Source: Kaustia mangrovi
GTDB lineage: Bacteria; Pseudomonadota; Alphaproteobacteria; Rhizobiales; Im1
Assembly (NCBI RefSeq): GCF_015482775.1
Contig: NZ_CP058214.1
Location: forward strand, 1,612,001-1,676,000
DNA: 64,000 nucleotides
Direction of reading: 5' to 3'
Position 1 is the first letter of the stretch. Every line of letters begins with the position of its first letter. Made by a program: the position numbers and the translations under genes. Shown in pieces: positions 60,537 to 64,000 of this stretch. The notes beneath the pieces were generated by a model. It was not told the origin of the DNA, ran no database searches, and saw only the letters and a program-made list of their open reading frames with translations.

Positions 60537-61625
60537 TCAGCCGCGCGCGCCCTTGCCGTCGCCCTGCGGCGTGCCGCGCCGCCAGTAGCCGACGGCGAGA
60601 TGCTGCGAGCGGTCGAGGCCGATCTCCTCTCGCCAGTGCCGGCGCAGCGCCCTGAAGGCCGCATACTCAGCGCCCGCCCAGGCGAAGACGCGGGCGCCAT
60701 CCTCGGGCCATGCCACCTGCCGGACGGCCTCGACAACGAGGTCCGTCGTGCCGGCGGGCGCGCCGTCGCGATGGAGCCAGCGAACGGCCATGCCGGGCGG
60801 ATGCGCAAGCGCCTGGTCCTCGCCGGCATCCGCGACCTCGATGAGCGCGGTTCCCCTCGCCTCACGCGGCAGGGTCTCCAGGATCCGCGCGATGGCGGGA
60901 AGCGCGGTCTCGTCGCCGGCAAGCAGATACCAGTCGGCCTCCGGCACCTCGCCGCCGCCCGGCCCGATAATGCCGAGCCTGTCGCCGCGCGCCGCACGCA
61001 GCGCGAAGGTCGTTCCCGGTCCCCCATCGCCATGGATCACGAAGTCGATATCCATCTCGCCCGCGCGCGGATCGACGCGGCGCACCGTATAGGTGCGGAC
61101 CGCCGGCCGGCGCTCCTCCTCCGGCCAGACGGGAAGGCCGCTCGCCGCGACGGTGGGCCATTCGGGCGTCCCGATCCCCGGCGGAGGGATCAGGATCTTG
61201 ATATGGAGCCCGCCCGCGGCATAGCTCTCGAGATCCTCACCGGCGAAGGTGATGCGGCGCATGCGCGGCGTCACGTCCCGAATGCCGAGCACCGTCAGCT
61301 CGCGGAAATTGGGCAGGCGTCCGGCTCCGGCGCCGTCGCCGGTCCACACGATTTCCGGCGTCTCGCCGGCGGCCGCCTCCAGGAGATGGGCGGCGAGAAA
61401 GGTCTTCAGGAAGGCGAGCGCCGTCTCGTCCTCGGCCTCCGCGCGCATGCCGAGCGCGCCGGCCTGCGCCTCGAACGCCGCCTTGCGCCCCTCGAACACG
61501 GCTTCGCCGCGGCTCTCGCCCCGCACGACCTCCGCATCGTGCTCGGCGAAATGCTCCAGCAACGCCGCCATGCAGGCTTTGGGATCGGACAGGCTTACGG
61601 TCGTCTTGGCAACAAGAACGGACAT
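60537..61625 (-). CDS. Siderophore-interacting protein (ViuB/FAD-binding 9) with N-terminal DUF2218-like domain
   Basis: A 362-residue protein. The N-terminal part (about 1-95) resembles DUF2218. It is followed by a ferric-siderophore reductase fold: NFRELTVLGIRDVTPRMRRITFAG, the flavin-binding RTYTVRR, FVIHGDGGPGTTFALRAARGDRLGIIGPGG, and the C-terminal SIP domain YLLAGDETALPAIARIL... RRHWREEIGLDR. It likely reduces iron(III) from a siderophore in the cytoplasm. The upstream region is AT-rich and contains a hairpin, consistent with iron control; no clear Fur or RirA site was confirmed. Confidence 0.87.
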   Translation of the reverse strand: MSVLVAKTTVSLSDPKACMAALLEHFAEHDAEVVRGESRGEAVFEGRKAAFEAQAGALGMRAEAEDETALAFLKTFLAAHLLEAAAGETPEIVWTGDGAGAGRLPNFRELTVLGIRDVTPRMRRITFAGEDLESYAAGGLHIKILIPPPGIGTPEWPTVAASGLPVWPEEERRPAVRTYTVRRVDPRAGEMDIDFVIHGDGGPGTTFALRAARGDRLGIIGPGGGEVPEADWYLLAGDETALPAIARILETLPREARGTALIEVADAGEDQALAHPPGMAVRWLHRDGAPAGTTDLVVEAVRQVAWPEDGARVFAWAGAEYAAFRALRRHWREEIGLDRSQHLAVGYWRRGTPQGDGKGARG

Positions 61626-61710
61626 GATATCTCTCCGGTTCGTCCGGAGGGATAGCGTGACGCCAGACTATACTCAAGAAATATTGCTTTTAACTATTTT
61701 AATTACATGA
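61626..61710 (-). promoter_or_regulatory. Candidate promoter/leader of the siderophore-interacting protein
   Basis: An AT-rich stretch (61670-61705) in otherwise GC-rich DNA. TATAGT on the minus strand (61667-61672) could be a -10, about 42 bp before the ATG. A small hairpin CTCCGG-TTCGT-CCGGAG (61633-61649) is in the leader, overlapping the ribosome-binding region. Confidence 0.35.
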
Positions 61711-61795
61711 GAAACCGACATCGCCAGGACAATCGCCCGCGCGTCGTCGCCATGCCCGGACCGGCCGGGCATGGCGAGGCAGGGCGGTCCCGGGG

Positions 61796-62728
61796 TCAGA
61801 TATTCACCTTGTCGCCGCCCTTGAGCGACAGGATCTCGCGGGCCTCGTCGGGCGTGGCGACGCCGAGCCCGAGCCCCTCGATGAGCTTGCGCGCGAGCTT
61901 CACCTGATCGGCGTTGGAGGTGGCGAGCTTGCCGGGGCCGGCCCACAGCGAATCCTCCAGCCCCACCCGGATATTGCCGCCCATGGCCGCCGAGGTAGCC
62001 GCGATCGGGAGCTGGTGGCGGCCCGCGCCGAGCACCGACCAGCGATAGTCGTCGCCGAACAGGCGGTCGGCGGTGCGCTTCATATGCGCGACATCCTCCG
62101 GGTGCGGACCGATGCCGCCGAGCAGGCCGAACACCGACTGGATGAACAGCGGCGGCTTGACAAGCCCGCGGTCGTAGAAGTGCTTCAGATTGTAGAGATG
62201 GCCGATATCGTAGCACTCGAACTCGAAGCGCGTGCCGTTGTCGTAGCAGGTCTCCAGGATGTACTCGATATCCTTGAAGGTATTGCGGAAGACGAGATCG
62301 CGCGTGTTCTCCAGATGCTGGCGCTCCCAGTCGTGCTGGAAGTCCTTGTACTTGTCGAGCAGGTGGAACAGGCCGAAATTCATCGAACCCATATTGAGCG
62401 AGGCGACCTCGGGCTTGAAGGTCGCCGCCGGCAGGACGCGCTCCTCCACCTTCATATAGGGGCTGCCGCCGGTCGTGATGTTGATGACGGCGTTGGTCTG
62501 CTGCTTGATGCGCGGCAGGAAGCGGGCGAAGGCCTCCGGCGTCTGGTCCGGCTTGCCCGTCTTAGGGTCGCGGGCATGAAGGTGCAGCACCGCCGCCCCC
62601 GCCTCCGCCGCGGCGAGCGCGTCCGACACGATCTCGTCGGGCGTCACGGGCAGATACTTCGACATTGTCGGCGTGTGAATGGCGCCCGTCACGGCGCAGG
62701 TGATCACGACTTTGCGTGCTTGAGCCAT
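61796..62728 (-). CDS. Beta-keto acid cleavage enzyme (BKACE / DUF849)
   Basis: A 310-residue TIM-barrel enzyme that cleaves beta-keto acids with acetyl-CoA. Zinc-binding motifs: HLHARD (His-x-His) near residue 50, and INITTGGSPYM. Members act on 3-keto-5-aminohexanoate (Kce) or dehydrocarnitine, among others. The neighbour is a 3-hydroxyacyl-CoA-dehydrogenase-type gene, as in carnitine degradation, where carnitine dehydrogenase feeds a dehydrocarnitine-cleaving BKACE. The start is ATG 62728 with GGGAGA upstream; it overlaps the neighbouring coding end by 11 bp at an alternative start (62749). Confidence 0.88.
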   Translation of the reverse strand: MAQARKVVITCAVTGAIHTPTMSKYLPVTPDEIVSDALAAAEAGAAVLHLHARDPKTGKPDQTPEAFARFLPRIKQQTNAVINITTGGSPYMKVEERVLPAATFKPEVASLNMGSMNFGLFHLLDKYKDFQHDWERQHLENTRDLVFRNTFKDIEYILETCYDNGTRFEFECYDIGHLYNLKHFYDRGLVKPPLFIQSVFGLLGGIGPHPEDVAHMKRTADRLFGDDYRWSVLGAGRHQLPIAATSAAMGGNIRVGLEDSLWAGPGKLATSNADQVKLARKLIEGLGLGVATPDEAREILSLKGGDKVNI

Positions 62729-62738
62729 CTTCGTCTCC

Positions 62739-63686
62739 CTATTCGCCAATCGTCTTCGCCGCCGCCCGCTTGTGGGCGATGAGCGCCATCAATCGCTTGT
62801 CGCGCCATTTCTGGCGGCCTTCGAGCGCGGTGTCGGGAAGGGCCGTGCGGCGGTCGGCCTCGACGCGCTCGAGCACGGGGCCCGCCCAGTCGACGCGCCG
62901 CGCCTGGGTCGGCGTGATCCTCTCATAGATGCCCTGATAGCGCTCCACATAGTCGCGCACACCGCCCGGCGCGTTGAGATCGATGGTCTCGAACGGCCCC
63001 ATGAAGCTCCATCTGAGCGCGAGCCCGTCGCGGATGCCGACATCGATATCCTCCGGCGAGGCATAGCCGTCCGCGACCAGCCGGAACGCCTCCTCCAGAA
63101 GCGCGCCCTGCATCCGGTTCATGACGAAGCCGTCGATCTCGCGCCTCATGACGATGGGCTTCTGGCCGACCTCCTCCATCAGGCCGGCGGTCGCGGCCAT
63201 GGCCTCCTCCGCCGTCCAAGGCGCCGGCACGATCTCCGCGGCCGGCACCAGATAGGGCGGGTTGATCGGATGGACCACGAGACAGCGCTCCCGCGTCTTC
63301 AGATGCTCGGTGAAGCGCGACGGCAGGAGCGACGAGGTCGACGAGGCGATGACCGCGTCGCGGGGCGCGGCCTCCTCCAGCTCGGAGAACACCGCGCGCT
63401 TGATGTCGAGGTCCTCCGGCGTGTTCTCCTGGATGTGGCGCGCCCCGTCGAGCGCGTCGCGCAGGCGCGGCTCGGACACGATCCGGCCCAGCACGTCGGA
63501 GGGCCTGGCTCCGTTCAGGAGATCGTAGTCCTCAAGCGTGGGGAGGATCTCCGCAACGTAGTCGCGCGCCCGGTCCAGCGCGGCCCCGTCCCTGTCGAAC
63601 AGGGCGACATCGAGCCCCGCCCGCGCGAAGGAGATCGCCCAGGCCCGCCCGATGAACCCGGACCCGACCACTGCCACTTTCGTCAT
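62739..63686 (-). CDS. 3-hydroxyacyl-CoA dehydrogenase-family protein, probable L-carnitine dehydrogenase
   Basis: A 315-residue NAD-dependent dehydrogenase. Rossmann loop VVGSGFIGRAWA (about 6-17), catalytic region ENTPEDLDIKRAVF, STSSLLPSRF and HPINPPYLVPAAEIVP with the active-site His. The substrate-side substitutions cannot be read by eye. The family covers 3-hydroxybutyryl-CoA dehydrogenase, lambda-crystallin and L-carnitine 3-dehydrogenase; the adjacent BKACE gene favours carnitine dehydrogenase. It lies 13 bp after the ABC-transporter gene. Confidence 0.8.
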   Translation of the reverse strand: MTKVAVVGSGFIGRAWAISFARAGLDVALFDRDGAALDRARDYVAEILPTLEDYDLLNGARPSDVLGRIVSEPRLRDALDGARHIQENTPEDLDIKRAVFSELEEAAPRDAVIASSTSSLLPSRFTEHLKTRERCLVVHPINPPYLVPAAEIVPAPWTAEEAMAATAGLMEEVGQKPIVMRREIDGFVMNRMQGALLEEAFRLVADGYASPEDIDVGIRDGLALRWSFMGPFETIDLNAPGGVRDYVERYQGIYERITPTQARRVDWAGPVLERVEADRRTALPDTALEGRQKWRDKRLMALIAHKRAAAKTIGE

Positions 63687-63699
63687 GCCGACATTCCCA

Positions 63700-64000
63700 T
63701 CATAGCCACAAAATCTCGCGGCGCAGCTCGTAGTCGGAGGCCAGGGGCCGCGCCGCGCCCCTGTGGATCACCTGGCCGCGCTCCAGCACCACCGCGCTGT
63801 CCGACAGGTTCAGTACGAGGTCGAGATGATGGTCGACGATGACGATCGCGACCTCCTTGCGCAGCCTGTCGAAGGCGTGGAACAGCTCCTCCGTCACCGC
63901 CGGCGACAGGCCCTCGAAAGGCTCGTCGAGCAGCAGGAGGCGCGTGTCGCCCATCAGCGCGCGGGCCACCGACACCATCTGCTGCTCGCCGCCGGAGAGA
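63700..64000 (-). CDS. livF: Branched-chain amino acid-type ABC transporter ATP-binding protein LivF (C-terminal part, truncated)
   Basis: The 100 visible codons begin inside the ABC signature (LSGGEQQMVSVARAL), then Walker B RLLLLDEPFEGLSP, the H-loop IVIVDHHLDLVLNLSD and the C-terminus REILWL. The sequence around the signature and the QQMVSVARALM motif fit the LivF class. The rest of the gene is to the right of the window. Its closeness (13 bp) to the dehydrogenase suggests uptake of the substrate of this pathway. Confidence 0.85.
   Translation of the reverse strand, partial: LSGGEQQMVSVARALMGDTRLLLLDEPFEGLSPAVTEELFHAFDRLRKEVAIVIVDHHLDLVLNLSDSAVVLERGQVIHRGAARPLASDYELRREILWL

Overview
The window is a high-GC chromosomal segment (GC roughly in the mid-60s by eye) from an alphaproteobacterium, most like a Rhizobiales/Hyphomicrobiales-type organism. 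The signs are lineage-typical gene neighbourhoods: rnd-lptC-lptA-lptB-rpoN-hpf-ptsN, a small heat-shock protein followed by a DUF1150 protein, a FYDLN_acid (TIGR02300) protein opposite aroA, zapE-mdh-sucC-sucD-sucA-sucB-lpd, and sppA-ihfB-lapA. I could not assign a genus. No phage, transposase, CRISPR array or plasmid functions were seen; this is almost entirely core genome.

Layout: 1-6.3 kb (minus strand) holds aroA-cmk, rpsA, sppA, ihfB, lapA and a truncated ornithine-cyclodeaminase-family gene. 6.4-10.1 kb (plus) holds the FYDLN_acid protein, tRNA-Ala(GGC), an ABC-F ATPase, and an Hsp20/DUF1150 pair with a probable RNA-thermometer leader. 10.3-16.4 kb (minus) is tRNA-Leu(CAG), then RNase D, LPS transport (lptC, lptA, lptB), sigma-54, hibernation factor and PtsN. 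16.6-22.5 kb holds an NDUFA9-like reductase, uppP, an FzlA-like GST, queG, an SDR protein and an alpha/beta hydrolase. 22.6-27.7 kb is infC-rpmI-rplT-pheS-pheT. 27.8-30.0 kb holds a DAO-family oxidoreductase and a TauE/SafE permease. 30.1-40.3 kb (minus) encodes most of the lower TCA cycle (zapE-mdh-sucCD-sucAB-lpd). 40.5-49.8 kb holds mmsA, a GNAT protein, a LMW-phosphatase-like protein, a Usp-like protein translationally coupled to a Lon-type protease, an SPFH/NfeD pair and an LplT-like MFS protein. 50.0-53.4 kb is the osmoregulated periplasmic glucan pair opgG-opgH. 53.7-55.9 kb holds a host-attachment-family protein and a kinase/P-loop fusion. 56.0-59.2 kb is a TPP-riboswitch-controlled thiO-thiS-thiG-thiF cluster. 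59.3-64 kb (minus) holds an M20 peptidase, a siderophore-interacting protein, and a BKACE / 3-hydroxyacyl-CoA dehydrogenase / branched-chain ABC transporter cluster that looks like carnitine-type catabolism.

The most striking observation is about sequence integrity. Three conserved genes (queG, infC, opgG) are each broken by a single missing base, and in all three adding one base to a G/C homopolymer restores the family sequence. Because infC is essential, homopolymer under-calling in the assembly is the simplest explanation. Biologically interesting non-coding signals are a ROSE-like thermometer before the sHSP, an SD-sequestering hairpin downstream of the TPP riboswitch, a family of roughly 80-nt GC-rich palindromes in intergenic gaps, and a repeated TTGTGC/TTTTGCG-type operator-like motif near mdh and mmsA. 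I found no convincing evidence of a wholly new multi-gene system.
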